From Sinorhizobium psoraleae (GTDB taxonomy: Bacteria > Pseudomonadota > Alphaproteobacteria > Rhizobiales > Rhizobiaceae), in NCBI RefSeq assembly GCF_013283645.1, contig NZ_JABEKV010000002.1:131798-195797 (forward strand): a stretch of 64,000 nucleotides of DNA. The letters are read 5' to 3'. The notes under the pieces are model-generated. The model did not search any database, was not told where the DNA came from, and worked only from the letters and a program-made list of their open reading frames with translations. Made by a program: the position numbers and the translations under genes. The first letter of the stretch is position 1, and each line of letters begins with the position of its first letter. Below are positions 51,611 through 60,920 of this stretch, piece by piece.

Positions 51611-52201
51611 ATGAAGATACTCTATTCGCCTGCCTCCCCCTACTCGAACAAGGTCCGCATGGCCGCGCACCACCTGGGCCTCGACGCAGAAAGCGTGTTG
51701 ACGGACACGAACGCCAACCCGCCGGAACTGATCGGCAACAATCCGCTGGGCAAGATTCCGACCTTGGTTACTGCGGACGGCAAGGCGATCTACGACAGCC
51801 GGGCGATCATGCATTTCCTCGACCGCGAAACCAAGGGCAAGCTCTATCCGAAAAACGCGGGCAAACGTACCGAAGTGGAAATCTTCGAGGCGCTTTGCGA
51901 CGGTGTTTGCGACAGCCTGCTGGCGATCGTCTACGAGAAGCGCTTTCACCCGCCGGAGAAGGTGCACCAACCCTGGATTGACCGGCAATGGGAAAAGGTC
52001 GAACGCGGGCTGGATTACTTGAACGCAAACCTCCCGAAGACCGGAGGCAAGCTCCATGCAGGGCATTTCGCGCTGGCAGCCCTGTTGCGCTACATCGAAT
52101 TGCGCTTCGCCGGCGAGTGGCAGCGAGGGCGGCCGAAGCTCAAGAACTGGCCGGCGAAGTTCGAAAAGCACTTTCCGGATTATTCTAATTTCAAGGCATA
52201 A
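51611..52201 (+). CDS. Glutathione S-transferase
   Basis: 196 residues. N-terminal thioredoxin-like domain (MKILYSPASPYSNKVRMAAHHLGLD; NPLGKIPTLV; YDSRAIMHFLD) and a helical C-terminal domain. Substrate unknown. Ends at the bidirectional terminator shared with ropB; 16 nt after the RNase T2 gene and probably co-transcribed. Confidence 0.93.
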   Translation: MKILYSPASPYSNKVRMAAHHLGLDAESVLTDTNANPPELIGNNPLGKIPTLVTADGKAIYDSRAIMHFLDRETKGKLYPKNAGKRTEVEIFEALCDGVCDSLLAIVYEKRFHPPEKVHQPWIDRQWEKVERGLDYLNANLPKTGGKLHAGHFALAALLRYIELRFAGEWQRGRPKLKNWPAKFEKHFPDYSNFKA

Positions 52202-52202
52202 A

Positions 52203-52228
52203 AAAAGGCCGGGTCACCCCGGCCTTTT
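52203..52228. terminator. Bidirectional terminator between GST and ropB
   Basis: 11-bp stem including A/T tracts, 4-nt loop TCAC; flanked by A6 on the left and T4 on the right, so it works on both strands. Confidence 0.9.
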
Positions 52229-52249
52229 CGCTGATGCTATGTCGGTCGA

Positions 52250-52888
52250 TCAGAACTTGACGCCCATACCGACGCGGACGCTGTGCTCGTCGTAGCCAGA
52301 CGTAACGGTGCTGCTGCCAACGTTGAAGTCTTTGGAGGCATAGTCCGTGTAACGGTATTCGACGCGTGCGGTGATGTTATCGGTGACAAAGGTCTCCGCA
52401 CCGGCACCGGCCGTCCAGCCAACCATCGTGTTCTTGTCAGAACCATCCGGGGTCGAAAGCTTGGCCTTGCCGACAGCGAGACCGGCCGTGCCATAGAGGA
52501 GAACGGGGTTCACGTCGACGCCCACACGGCCACGGATCGAGCCGTTGACACCCTGCTCGACGCGACGGCCGCTGGAGTGAGAATCGTTGCCGGCATAGCC
52601 GATATCGGCTTCACCGCCGTAGACGATCTGGCCGCTCTGCACGTTGTAACCGCCGTAAAGACCGCCGCCGAAACCAGCGGAGGTGTTGCTGCCGGTGGCG
52701 TCAGCCTCGCCATGGTGCCAGTCGGCCGTGCCGCCGACATAGGCGCCCGACCAGTCCTTGGTCGCCGGTTCGGTGTATTCGGCAGCCGGAGCAGCCGGAA
52801 CTTCATCGACGGCGTCTGCGGCGTGGGCGGCCTGCAAGGCAACGAAAGCCATGGCCGAAGCCATGAGGGTGGTGGTCAGCGTACGCAT
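52250..52888 (-). CDS. ropB: RopB/Omp25-type outer membrane beta-barrel protein
   Basis: 212 residues. Signal peptide (MRTLTTTLMASAMAFVALQAAHA) then an eight-strand barrel of the Omp25/Omp31 family: DWSGAYVGG, GGGLYGGYNVQSGQIVYGGEADIGY, GSIRGRVGVD, and the terminal strand SVRVGMGVKF ending in Phe. AAGGAGAA precedes ATG 52888, so the longer in-frame start is wrong. An abundant surface protein in rhizobia. Confidence 0.93.
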   Translation of the reverse strand: MRTLTTTLMASAMAFVALQAAHAADAVDEVPAAPAAEYTEPATKDWSGAYVGGTADWHHGEADATGSNTSAGFGGGLYGGYNVQSGQIVYGGEADIGYAGNDSHSSGRRVEQGVNGSIRGRVGVDVNPVLLYGTAGLAVGKAKLSTPDGSDKNTMVGWTAGAGAETFVTDNITARVEYRYTDYASKDFNVGSSTVTSGYDEHSVRVGMGVKF

Positions 52889-53248
52889 ACTATTCTCCTT
52901 TTCAACCGATGCTCCGACGCAATTGTATCTCTGCGGAACACCGGACATTCTGTGATTAACCCGCCCGGTTGACCGGAAATTGGCCAGAAAATGCGGAATC
53001 TCAAGAGCTAAATTGTGAAATTTTAGCGGCACGAACACGGCCGAAATTGGATGTTGCCTTCACGACACAGGGTATTTGTTAACCATAGTTTTAGAATAAC
53101 GAAATCTATACTATGATACTTCGAAATAATACAATTTATCCGCTTTGCATTAATTTTTCTGAAATGATTCCACCGGGAGAGTTTCAGGCCGGCCATTCTT
53201 GCCTATATCTTCGTCCAGCCAGAACAGGATTCGAGGGACGGGAAAAAG
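52889..53248. other. AT-rich divergent promoter region ropB/SDR
   Basis: 360 bp, clearly more AT-rich than its surroundings. For ropB a CTTGAG/CAATTT pair with a 17-nt spacer lies about 100 nt upstream on the minus strand. TTAACCATAGTTTTA at 53079-53093 resembles a CtrA-type site with one mismatch. No gene seen. Confidence 0.45.
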
Positions 53249-54013
53249 TTGACGAGAACACTCAAGGCGGCGCTCGTAACCGGCGGCGCCCGACGCATAG
53301 GCAAGGCAATAGTCGAGGATCTGGCCGCGCACGGCTTCGCAGTCGCCATCCATGCGAACGGCTCATTCGCCGAAGCAGAAGCACTGGCGAAGAGCCTCGC
53401 CGCGAATGCCGTCAAGGCTGTCGCTCTGAAGGCGGACCTCACCGATTCCGCCGCCGCGTCCCGGCTCATCGCCGAGGCGACGGCCTTGCTTGGTCCGCTC
53501 GACCTGCTCGTCAACAACGCCTCGGTCTTCAAGAAGGACAGCCTGGACGCGTTCGACGAAGAGGTCTGGGAACGCCACTTCGCGCTGCACGTCAAGGCCC
53601 CTTCCCTGCTTGCGCGCGACTTTGCCCGGCAGCGTCCGGATGACGTTTCCGGCCTTGTCATCAATGTCATAGACCAGCGCGTCTGGTCTCCAAATCCGCG
53701 CTTTTATTCCTATATGCTTTCCAAGTCGGCGCTGTGGACGGCAACCCAGACGATGGCACAGGCGCTTGCCCCGAATATTCGTGTCAACGGCATCGGACCG
53801 GGGCCGACACTGCCGAACGAACGGCAGAAACAGAGCGACTTTCAGGCGCAGGTCGACGCACTGATCCTCAAGCGCGGTCCGGCGCTCGACGAGTTTGGAC
53901 GCGCGATCCGCTTCCTTTTCGACACGCCGTCGGTTACCGGACAGATGATCGCGCTTGACGGCGGCCAGCATCTTGCCTGGGAGACGCCGGATATTCGGGA
54001 GATAGTGGAATGA
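53249..54013 (+). CDS. SDR oxidoreductase, pteridine-reductase (FolM-like)
   Basis: 254 residues. Nucleotide motif TGGARRIG fits the TGxxxRxG fingerprint of pteridine reductases; NNAS and the catalytic YMLSK are present, as is [11 protein letters not shown]. Likely reduces a pterin with NADPH. It starts at TTG 53249 and overlaps uvrC by four bases (ATGA). Confidence 0.87.
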   Translation: MTRTLKAALVTGGARRIGKAIVEDLAAHGFAVAIHANGSFAEAEALAKSLAANAVKAVALKADLTDSAAASRLIAEATALLGPLDLLVNNASVFKKDSLDAFDEEVWERHFALHVKAPSLLARDFARQRPDDVSGLVINVIDQRVWSPNPRFYSYMLSKSALWTATQTMAQALAPNIRVNGIGPGPTLPNERQKQSDFQAQVDALILKRGPALDEFGRAIRFLFDTPSVTGQMIALDGGQHLAWETPDIREIVE

Positions 54014-56034
54014 ACGGGCAGACGCCCACCGATGGCGGCATCCTTTACGACGGCAGCGAGACCGATGAAGACGACGATCTGCTCGAGGTGACAGAAGGCG
54101 AGCGGCCGGCGCCAGCGATCGATTGGGCGGAGAACCACGCCGAGACGCAGGGCCTCAAGGGCGCGGACCTCATTCAGGCCTTCGTCAAGCTTTTGCCGAA
54201 CGGCCCCGGCGTCTACCGCATGTTCAACGACGCCGGCGACGTGCTCTACGTCGGCAAGGCCCGCAGCCTCAAGAAACGGGTGAGCAACTACGCCCAGGGC
54301 CGCGGCCATTCCAACCGCATTGCGCGGATGGTTCGCGAGACTGCGAACATGGAGTTCGTCACGACACGGACCGAGATCGAGGCGCTGCTGCTCGAAGCCA
54401 ACCTCATCAAGCGGCTGCGTCCGCGCTTCAACGTGCTGTTGCGCGACGACAAGTCGTTTCCCTATATCGTCGTCACCGGCGACAGCAGGGCGCCAGCGCT
54501 GTTCAAGCATCGCGGGGCACGCAGCCGCAAGGGAGATTACTTCGGCCCCTTCGCATCGGCCGGCGCCGTCGGACGAACGATCAACTCGCTGCAGCGCGCC
54601 TTTCTTCTGAGAACCTGCACGGACAGCGTCTTCGAGACACGCACACGCCCCTGCCTGCTCTACCAGATCAAGCGCTGTTCGGCGCCTTGCACCGGCGAAA
54701 TCAGCGATGCCGACTATGCCGAGCTCGTCCATGAGGCAAAGGACTTTCTCTCCGGCAAAAGCCAGGCCGTGAAGGCAACGATCGCTGCCGCCATGAGCGA
54801 AGCCTCCGAGAACCTCGATTTCGAGCGTGCCGCGCTCTACCGTGATCGCCTCGCGGCGCTCAGTCATGTGCAGAGCCACCAGGGCATCAATCCGGCCGGC
54901 GTCGAGGAGGCGGACGTCTTCGCGATCCATCACGAAGGCGGGATTTCCTGCATCCAGGTTTTCTTCTTCCGCACCGGACAGAACTGGGGCAACCGCGCCT
55001 ATTTCCCGAAAGCCGACCCGTCGCTTCCTTCGTCGGAGGTGCTCAGCGCCTTTCTCGCCCAGTTCTACGACGACAAGCCCTGCCCTCGACAGATCCTGCT
55101 CTGCGAGGCGGTCGAGGAGCAGGAACTGCTCGGCCAGGCGCTCACGGAAAAATCCGGCTACAAGGTGTCGATTCTGGTGCCTCAGCGCGGCGAGAAGAAG
55201 GATCTCGTCGACCACGCGCTCGCAAATGCGCGCGAGGCCCATGGCCGCAAGCTTGCCGAAACCGCATCGCAGTCGCGGCTGCTCGAAGGCTTTGCCAAGA
55301 CCTTCCAACTGGAACAGGTGCCGCGCCGCATCGAGATCTACGACAACTCGCACATTATGGGGACCAACGCCGTCGGCGGTATGGTCGTCGCCGGTCCCGA
55401 AGGTTTCGTCAAAGGCCAGTATCGCAAGTTCAACATCAGATCGACCGACATTACGCCGGGCGATGACTTCGGCATGATGCGCGAGGTCATGACGCGGCGC
55501 TTCTCGCGCCTGCTGAAAGAGGAAGGCAAACCCGACCGCAGCGCCGAACCAGGCGATGACGGCGCATTCCCGGCCTGGCCGGACGTCATCCTGATCGACG
55601 GCGGCCAGGGCCAGATGACCGCGGTCCGCGCAATTCTCAAGGAACTGGACGTCGAGGATTGCGTGACCGCAATCGGCGTGGCCAAGGGTGTCGATCGCGA
55701 CGCCGGCCGCGAGCGCTTTTTCGCCGAGGGGCGCGAAAGCTTCACGCTGCCGCCGCGCGATCCGGTTCTCTATTTCATTCAGAGACTGCGCGACGAAGCA
55801 CACCGTTTCGCCATCGGCTCGCATCGCGCCCGGCGAAAGAAGGAGATGGTAAAGAACCCGCTCGACGAAATCGCTGGTATCGGGCCGACGCGGAAGCGGG
55901 CGCTGCTTACCCATTTCGGGACGGCCAAGGCCGTCTCCCGGGCCGGCGTCAACGACCTGATGGCCGTCAATGGCATCTCGGAGGCCGTCGCCCGACTCGT
56001 CTACGAGCATTTTCACGAGGACAGCGTGAAATAA
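54010..56034 (+). CDS. uvrC: UvrABC excinuclease subunit C
   Basis: 674 residues. GIY-YIG nuclease ([27 protein letters not shown]), Cys-rich linker [30 protein letters not shown] motif, RNase H-like domain ([30 protein letters not shown]) and a C-terminal HhH pair. It makes both incisions in nucleotide excision repair. About 50 residues precede the GIY domain, an acidic extension common in rhizobia. Confidence 0.97.
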   Translation: MNGQTPTDGGILYDGSETDEDDDLLEVTEGERPAPAIDWAENHAETQGLKGADLIQAFVKLLPNGPGVYRMFNDAGDVLYVGKARSLKKRVSNYAQGRGHSNRIARMVRETANMEFVTTRTEIEALLLEANLIKRLRPRFNVLLRDDKSFPYIVVTGDSRAPALFKHRGARSRKGDYFGPFASAGAVGRTINSLQRAFLLRTCTDSVFETRTRPCLLYQIKRCSAPCTGEISDADYAELVHEAKDFLSGKSQAVKATIAAAMSEASENLDFERAALYRDRLAALSHVQSHQGINPAGVEEADVFAIHHEGGISCIQVFFFRTGQNWGNRAYFPKADPSLPSSEVLSAFLAQFYDDKPCPRQILLCEAVEEQELLGQALTEKSGYKVSILVPQRGEKKDLVDHALANAREAHGRKLAETASQSRLLEGFAKTFQLEQVPRRIEIYDNSHIMGTNAVGGMVVAGPEGFVKGQYRKFNIRSTDITPGDDFGMMREVMTRRFSRLLKEEGKPDRSAEPGDDGAFPAWPDVILIDGGQGQMTAVRAILKELDVEDCVTAIGVAKGVDRDAGRERFFAEGRESFTLPPRDPVLYFIQRLRDEAHRFAIGSHRARRKKEMVKNPLDEIAGIGPTRKRALLTHFGTAKAVSRAGVNDLMAVNGISEAVARLVYEHFHEDSVK

Positions 56035-56048
56035 CTGCCCACAGCAGC

Positions 56049-56128
56049 CGCGCGCCTGATCGGACGCGCAAAGGCCGTTCTAGCGCCCTGACCTGCTGCG
56101 GAACTTTGTCCTCAAAACGATTCAGTGG
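56049..56128 (-). repeat. Rhizobial two-hairpin intergenic repeat, copy E (diverged, inverted)
   Basis: GCGCGCCTGATCGGACGCGC hairpin, then aaaggccgttctagcgccctgacctgctgc, matching inverted copy B with many changes. The CATG palindrome half is lost. Lies after uvrC. Confidence 0.45.
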
Positions 56129-56306
56129 CGGCGCAATTCAGCCTGCGTTCAGATGAAATCCGCCAAATATGACAACCGTTGTGCAATGTCCTGTTGACCT
56201 TATGGTCGCAAAGTCATTCTGTACACATGAAACCCAGAGGGGATGGGAAAGGTGGCCGCCGCTCCTTTCGCGTGCTGCTCTGCCGTCGTCCAGAGAAACC
56301 GAGTTC

Positions 56307-56894
56307 ATGTCAACGCCCATTGCCTATAGTGTCCCGAACCTGCTCACCTATTTCCGCATCCTGATCGTGCCGCTGATCGTGCTTTGCTTCTTCATCGAGG
56401 GCCGGCTGCACAGCTCGGACTTCGCGCGGTGGACCGCGCTCGTCCTGTTCGTCACGGCCTCGATCACGGATTTCTTCGACGGCTATCTCGCCCGCATCTG
56501 GAAGCAGACGTCGAACATCGGCCGGATGCTGGATCCGATTGCCGACAAGCTGCTCGTCGCTTCGATCCTGCTTCTCGTTGCCGCCGACGGCACGATCGCG
56601 GGCTGGTCGATCTGGGCTGCGATCATCATTCTCTGCCGCGAGATTCTCGTGTCCGGCCTGCGCGAATATCTTGCCGCGCTCAAGGTCAGCGTGCCGGTGA
56701 CGCGCATCGCGAAATGGAAAACGACCATCCAGATGGTGGCGATCGCCTTTCTCCTGGCCGGTCCGGCCGGCGACAAGATCGTTCCCTACATCACCGAAGC
56801 CGGCATCGTGCTTCTGTGGATCGCGGCTGCAATCACGCTCTATACGGGCTATGATTATTTCCGCGCCGGTTTGAAACATGTGGTCAATGAATGA
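56307..56894 (+). CDS. pgsA: CDP-diacylglycerol--glycerol-3-phosphate 3-phosphatidyltransferase
   Basis: 195 residues. CDP-alcohol phosphotransferase motif DGYLARIWKQTSNIGRMLDP with all conserved Asp residues; four to six membrane segments. It commits CDP-DAG to phosphatidylglycerol, the substrate of LpiA 10 kb away. ATG 56307 is chosen because the longer frame covers non-coding sequence. Overlaps moaD (ATGA). Confidence 0.95.
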   Translation: MSTPIAYSVPNLLTYFRILIVPLIVLCFFIEGRLHSSDFARWTALVLFVTASITDFFDGYLARIWKQTSNIGRMLDPIADKLLVASILLLVAADGTIAGWSIWAAIIILCREILVSGLREYLAALKVSVPVTRIAKWKTTIQMVAIAFLLAGPAGDKIVPYITEAGIVLLWIAAAITLYTGYDYFRAGLKHVVNE

Positions 56895-57151
56895 GCACGG
56901 TCAGTCTCGTCTATTTTTCCTGGGTGCGGGAGCGCATCGGCAAGGGTGAGGAAACGCTGGAGCTTCCCGCGAATATCGTCACGGTTGCCGATCTGCTTGC
57001 GCATCTGAAAACGCTCGGCGAGCAATACGAGGCGGCACTCGAACACCAGAACGTCATTCGCGCGGCGATCAACCAGGAACATGTCGATCATGGCGAACCG
57101 ATCGCCGGGGCGCGCGAGATCGCCCTCTTTCCGCCGATGACGGGCGGCTGA
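56891..57151 (+). CDS. moaD: Molybdopterin synthase sulfur carrier subunit
   Basis: 86 residues, ubiquitin-like, ending in the required double glycine (PPMTGG) that becomes a thiocarboxylate. ATG overlaps the pgsA stop. Works with MoaE, 4 nt downstream, to convert precursor Z to molybdopterin. Confidence 0.95.
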   Translation: MSTVSLVYFSWVRERIGKGEETLELPANIVTVADLLAHLKTLGEQYEAALEHQNVIRAAINQEHVDHGEPIAGAREIALFPPMTGG

Positions 57152-57155
57152 AGAC

Positions 57156-57626
57156 ATGAATGCCCCCGTCACCGTGCGCGTCCAGCGCGAAGACTTCGAC
57201 CTCGCCGCCGAAGTCGCCTCGCTCTCCCGAGGCCGGGGGGACATTGGCGCGGTCGTGACGTTTTCGGGGCTTTGCCGCGATGAGGCCGGTGTGCTCGGCG
57301 CGCTTGAACTGGAACATTATCCCGGCATGGCGGAAGCCGAAATCGAACGCATTTGCCACGAGGCGATGACGCGTTTCGGATTGCAGGCGGCAACTGCCAT
57401 TCATCGCTACGGCAAGATTATGCCGGGCGATAACATCGTGCTTGTGGTGACGGCCTCGCCGCACCGGCAAGCGGCGTTCGACGGCGCCAATTTCATCATG
57501 GATTTCCTGAAGACCTCCGCTCCCTTCTGGAAGAAGGAGCATCGTGCCGATGGCAGCACCGGGGGATGGGTCAGCGCCAAGGATGCCGACGACACGGCGC
57601 GGGCCCGCTGGTCTTCAAAGAACTGA
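57156..57626 (+). CDS. moaE: Molybdopterin synthase catalytic subunit
   Basis: 156 residues. It has DIGAVVTFSGLCRDE, LELEHYPGMAEAEIERI, HRYGKIMPGDNIVLV and the catalytic KTSAPFWKKE. Its stop codon directly abuts the stop of the convergent permease gene (57626/57627). Confidence 0.96.
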   Translation: MNAPVTVRVQREDFDLAAEVASLSRGRGDIGAVVTFSGLCRDEAGVLGALELEHYPGMAEAEIERICHEAMTRFGLQAATAIHRYGKIMPGDNIVLVVTASPHRQAAFDGANFIMDFLKTSAPFWKKEHRADGSTGGWVSAKDADDTARARWSSKN

Positions 57627-58523
57627 TCAGGGAATGACCTTTTCCCGGCGTGTCACGACCAGCACGATGACGAGAAAGCCGAAGATCGCGAAATCCCGCC
57701 AGAGAATCGGGCCGTAAGCGGACCAAAGCGTTTCAAGCAGACCGACGCCGGCGGCACCCAGAGCGGCAAGCAGCGGCGCCGTTTGCCCGCCGATTGCGGC
57801 GATGAACAAAACTTTGACGCCGAAGGTCAGGCCCGTGCCGAAATCCATGTTGCCATAATAGGAAGCGGCAAGGATTCCGCAGAACGCTGCGACCAGCGAC
57901 GCGGTGCCATAGGCAACGATGTAGACGGTTGCGGGATCGACGCCGCATAGCGCCGCTGCCTCGCGGTCCTCGGACACGGCGCGCCAGTAGCGCCCGATAA
58001 AGGAGTGGGTCAGCAGGAAGTGCCCGCCCGCGACCAATGCCGCCATCAGCGCGGTGTTCAGCAGTTGAATGACCGTCAGCGTCACCGGGAACTGCGGATC
58101 GGGCCAGAACACGATGACACTGTTAAGGAACGGCGGCATCCATAGGCTTCGGGTGTCCGAGGCAAGACGCGCCGTTTCCATCAGCACTAGGAGGGTGCCA
58201 AGCGAGGCGACGACCACGGCGTTGGCCGAGGAGAAGGCCAGGGGTCGCATCACGTAGCGCCCTGCGACGAGCCCGGCGCCGAGTCCGAATGTCAGCGCCG
58301 CCGCCGCCCCGAGGCCAAGCGAAGCCGGCAGGACCAGCCAGAGCCGGTTCCAGCCGACATCCGCGAAAAGCACGAACATCTGACCGGCAAAAGCGAAGAG
58401 CGCGCCGTAGGTGAGGTCAGCCCTCCGTGTCACGGCAAAGGCGATGGCATAGCCGAAAGCAAGCGCCGCGTAGAGCGCCGCGACCGGCACGGCATTGGCA
58501 ATCTGCTGAAGAAAATAGGCCAT
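57627..58523 (-). CDS. Orphan LivH-like ABC transporter permease
   Basis: 298 residues with about eight membrane segments. Family signatures: FGYAIAFAVTRRADLTYGALFAFAGQM near the start and the EAA-like RAVSEDREAAALCGVDP loop. LivH/LivM-type permeases import branched-chain amino acids or urea, but no ATPase, binding protein or second permease is nearby. ATG 58523 is chosen over 58550. Divergent from the CGNR regulator with a shared palindrome. Confidence 0.88.
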   Translation of the reverse strand: MAYFLQQIANAVPVAALYAALAFGYAIAFAVTRRADLTYGALFAFAGQMFVLFADVGWNRLWLVLPASLGLGAAAALTFGLGAGLVAGRYVMRPLAFSSANAVVVASLGTLLVLMETARLASDTRSLWMPPFLNSVIVFWPDPQFPVTLTVIQLLNTALMAALVAGGHFLLTHSFIGRYWRAVSEDREAAALCGVDPATVYIVAYGTASLVAAFCGILAASYYGNMDFGTGLTFGVKVLFIAAIGGQTAPLLAALGAAGVGLLETLWSAYGPILWRDFAIFGFLVIVLVVTRREKVIP

Positions 58524-58552
58524 TGCACATCCATAGGGTGACAGAAGCAATA

Positions 58553-58580
58553 TAACTGGTAAAATCAGTTTTACCAGTTA
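58553..58580. promoter_or_regulatory. Perfect 12-bp inverted repeat, probable operator of the CGNR regulator
   Basis: Arms TAACTGGTAAAA (58553-58564) and TTTTACCAGTTA (58569-58580), spacer TCAG. It ends 10 nt before the CGNR ATG and 29 nt from the permease ATG, so it can control both divergent genes. Confidence 0.65.
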
Positions 58581-58590
58581 GGAATTTGGC

Positions 58591-59151
58591 ATGACCTTCA
58601 CCTGGACTGAACATAGATTTTCGGGCGGCGTACTGGCTTTGGATGTCGCGAATTCGGTGGTCCTGCGCTTCGATCCGGAACGCCGGGTCGATCGCTTCGC
58701 CGATGCCGCCGCGATGGACTCCTTTGCCGATGCTGCCAATCGATACGGCGTGGAAAGAGATCGTTTCGGCATGCTCGTTCCGGCTCGACCCGAAAACCGA
58801 GGGTCATTGATAGGATTGCGCGAGGCGACGGACCGGCACTTTCGAGCGCGAGCTCTCGCCGAAGACCGGCCGGAGCTACTGGCCGACCTGCTTGAAGCCA
58901 TAGCCACCGTTCTGCGCCGGTCGGCCCACGAAGGGAACCATATCGCCTTGGACATCGCCACGGCGCACTCGGCACTCAGCCTCGCCGCCAATCCGGAGCC
59001 GGACCGGCTGAAAATATGCCCCAATTGCCAATGGCTGTTCCTCGATCGAAGCCGCAATAGGAGCCGGACATGGTGCGACATGGCTGTCTGCGGCAACCGG
59101 ACGAAGGCGAAACGCCATTACCGCCGCAACAAAAAGGAAGCCCGCCCATGA
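58591..59151 (+). CDS. CGNR zinc-finger (ABATE) transcriptional regulator
   Basis: 186 residues. N-terminal stress-induced ABATE domain (FSGGVLALDVANSVVLRF; SLIGLREATDRHFRA) and C-terminal CGNR zinc finger (LKICPNCQWLFLDRSRNRSRTWCDMAVCGNR) with four Cys. Presumed DNA-binding regulator of the flanking palindrome and the orphan permease (inference). Overlaps the next gene by four bases (ATGA). Confidence 0.9.
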   Translation: MTFTWTEHRFSGGVLALDVANSVVLRFDPERRVDRFADAAAMDSFADAANRYGVERDRFGMLVPARPENRGSLIGLREATDRHFRARALAEDRPELLADLLEAIATVLRRSAHEGNHIALDIATAHSALSLAANPEPDRLKICPNCQWLFLDRSRNRSRTWCDMAVCGNRTKAKRHYRRNKKEARP

Positions 59152-59651
59152 AGAAATTCGCCATAATCGTGCTGATCGCCGCGGCGGCGCTTGCCGGGTG
59201 CCAGCGGGAAACCGGACCGGATCCGCTGAAGCTCACGGGCAAGATGTTCGTCTTCAACTACCGGCTGGCCTACGCCACCTACATGATCACGCTCAACAAG
59301 ACCGAACCGGTGCCGGACGGCAGCATCGTGATCGCGCATTTCGAGAATCCGGCCGGCGGTGAGCCGCTGACACTCGAGCGAAAGCTCTTTCCGAAGCTGG
59401 ACAAGGTGGTGCTGGAGAGTCCCGATATAAGCTGCGTCAAAAAAGAGAAGCCTTATGCGGTGACGATCGAGGTCAAGGGACCAAACGGTGCAACGCTCCA
59501 GAAACTGGAAACGACGGTGATTTCCGACGTCGACCAGGACATCCTGCCGGCAAAGGCATTGGTCGAGGGGCCGGCCTATGACAAGAACCCGGAGGTCTTC
59601 CGGGACGGCAAGGCACCAGCGCGTTTCGAGACTGCCACCTGCCCAACGTAA
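59148..59651 (+). CDS. Lipoprotein of unknown function
   Basis: 167 residues, lipobox LAGC with Cys18. The mature part is beta-rich (GKMFVFNYRLAYATYMITLNKTEPVPDGSIVIAHFENPAGG). Its ATG overlaps the CGNR stop, so the two are translationally coupled. No family recognised. Start 59148 is supported by the lipobox; longer in-frame starts are inside the CGNR gene. Confidence 0.85.
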   Translation: MKKFAIIVLIAAAALAGCQRETGPDPLKLTGKMFVFNYRLAYATYMITLNKTEPVPDGSIVIAHFENPAGGEPLTLERKLFPKLDKVVLESPDISCVKKEKPYAVTIEVKGPNGATLQKLETTVISDVDQDILPAKALVEGPAYDKNPEVFRDGKAPARFETATCPT

Positions 59652-59675
59652 AAAACCGGAGCGTTGCCGCCCCGG
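59650..59675 (-). terminator. Intrinsic terminator of ndk
   Basis: 8-bp stem (CCGGAGCG with CGCCCCGG, one G-T pair), loop of four, followed on the minus strand by TTTTTT. It overlaps the last base of the lipoprotein stop region. Confidence 0.8.
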
Positions 59676-59724
59676 CTTTGAAGAGTCGTTTCAAGCCTTT
59701 GCAGGCGGAAACGAAGAATGTGAA

Positions 59725-60147
59725 TCAGCCGACGATCTCGGTGCCGGAGAACCAGTAGGCGATTTCCTCGGCGGCCGTTTCCGGAGCATCCGAACCATGA
59801 ACCGAATTTTCGCCGATCGACAGCGCATGCACCTTGCGGATCGTACCTTCGGCGGCGTTTGCCGGGTTGGTGGCGCCCATGACTTCGCGGTTCTTGGCAA
59901 TGGCGTTCTCGCCTTCGAGAACCTGAACAACGGTCGGGCCAGAGGACATGAACTCGACCAGTTCGCCGAAGAACGGGCGGTCCTTGTGTACGGCGTAGAA
60001 GCCTTCGGCTTCGCGGCGGCTCATCCAGACGCGCTTCGAAGCGACGACGCGCAGGCCGGCGTCTTCGAGCATCTTGGTGATGGCACCGGTCAGGTTGCGC
60101 TTCGTCGCATCCGGCTTGATCATCGAAAAAGTACGTTCAATCGCCAT
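59725..60147 (-). CDS. ndk: Nucleoside diphosphate kinase
   Basis: 140 residues, standard length. Catalytic His117 is in [24 protein letters not shown] opens the fold. It balances NTP and dNTP pools. ATG 60147 has AAGGGAA upstream, so a longer frame from 60186 is rejected. Own terminator. Confidence 0.97.
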   Translation of the reverse strand: MAIERTFSMIKPDATKRNLTGAITKMLEDAGLRVVASKRVWMSRREAEGFYAVHKDRPFFGELVEFMSSGPTVVQVLEGENAIAKNREVMGATNPANAAEGTIRKVHALSIGENSVHGSDAPETAAEEIAYWFSGTEIVG

Positions 60148-60407
60148 TGGCTCAATTCCCTTGTTTCTTGGAAAGTGGCGGTTCATTAGCCGCCAATTCC
60201 GTGCAAAACAAGGGGGCGCGGCGATGTTTCGACCCCGCCGGCGAGAGTTTCATGCCGCTGTCACGGAGCGTTCCAAACAGTCATGAGGCTCAAGCCAGCG
60301 TACCATCGGCAGGGCAGCCGCAGATCAATCAACAAATTTCATTGGTGGCATTCGACACCCGGATGCCGATTTACGCTAGGCTCAGGCGACTATAGGGGAG
60401 ATCGCCG
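60148..60407. other. Divergent region ndk/DinB-family gene
   Basis: 260 bp between divergent start codons. I see no gene and no clear repeat. Confidence 0.4.
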
Positions 60408-60920
60408 ATGCTCGACCATTACCGCATGTTTGCCGATTACAACCGCTGGGCCAACCGGCGGCTTTACGCCGCCGCGGCTGAGCTCTTGGACACGGAGTAC
60501 CGCCAGCACAAGGGCGCGTTCTTCGGCTCGCTCCATGGGACGCTCAATCACCTCCTGGCGGCCGATCGCATCTGGATGAGACGCTTCACCAAAGAGGGCG
60601 AAGCCCCCTCCGCACTCGACGCGATCCTGCACGATGACCTCGCGGCGCTGACGGCGGCGCGCGTGGCGGAAGACGAACGCATCATCGCCTGGATCGACGG
60701 CCTCGACGAAGCTCGCCTGGCAACGAAGGTCACCTATACGCCACTTAGTGCGCCGGGCGAAATCACCCAGAGACTCGGGCCGACGCTCGCCCATTTCTTC
60801 AACCACCAGACCCATCACCGCGGCCAGGCGCATGCAACCCTGACCGCGCTCGGGCGCCCGTCATTGACGCTGGACCTGGTTTTCTTCCTGCGGTCCGATG
60901 GCGAGAAGTGGGCGGATTGA
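60408..60920 (+). CDS. DinB-family metal-dependent protein
   Basis: 170 residues, four-helix DinB fold. Metal ligands His in SLHGTLNHLL and in FNHQTHHRGQAH. DinB proteins include thiol transferases and stress proteins of unknown substrate. GGGGAGA upstream of ATG. Its last 60 nt overlap the 3' end of the convergent acyltransferase fusion gene. Confidence 0.9.
   Translation: MLDHYRMFADYNRWANRRLYAAAAELLDTEYRQHKGAFFGSLHGTLNHLLAADRIWMRRFTKEGEAPSALDAILHDDLAALTAARVAEDERIIAWIDGLDEARLATKVTYTPLSAPGEITQRLGPTLAHFFNHQTHHRGQAHATLTALGRPSLTLDLVFFLRSDGEKWAD

Noticed and set aside
53842..56016. 724-codon open frame antisense to uvrC
   Set aside because: uvrC on the other strand has all catalytic motifs; the antisense frame has none.
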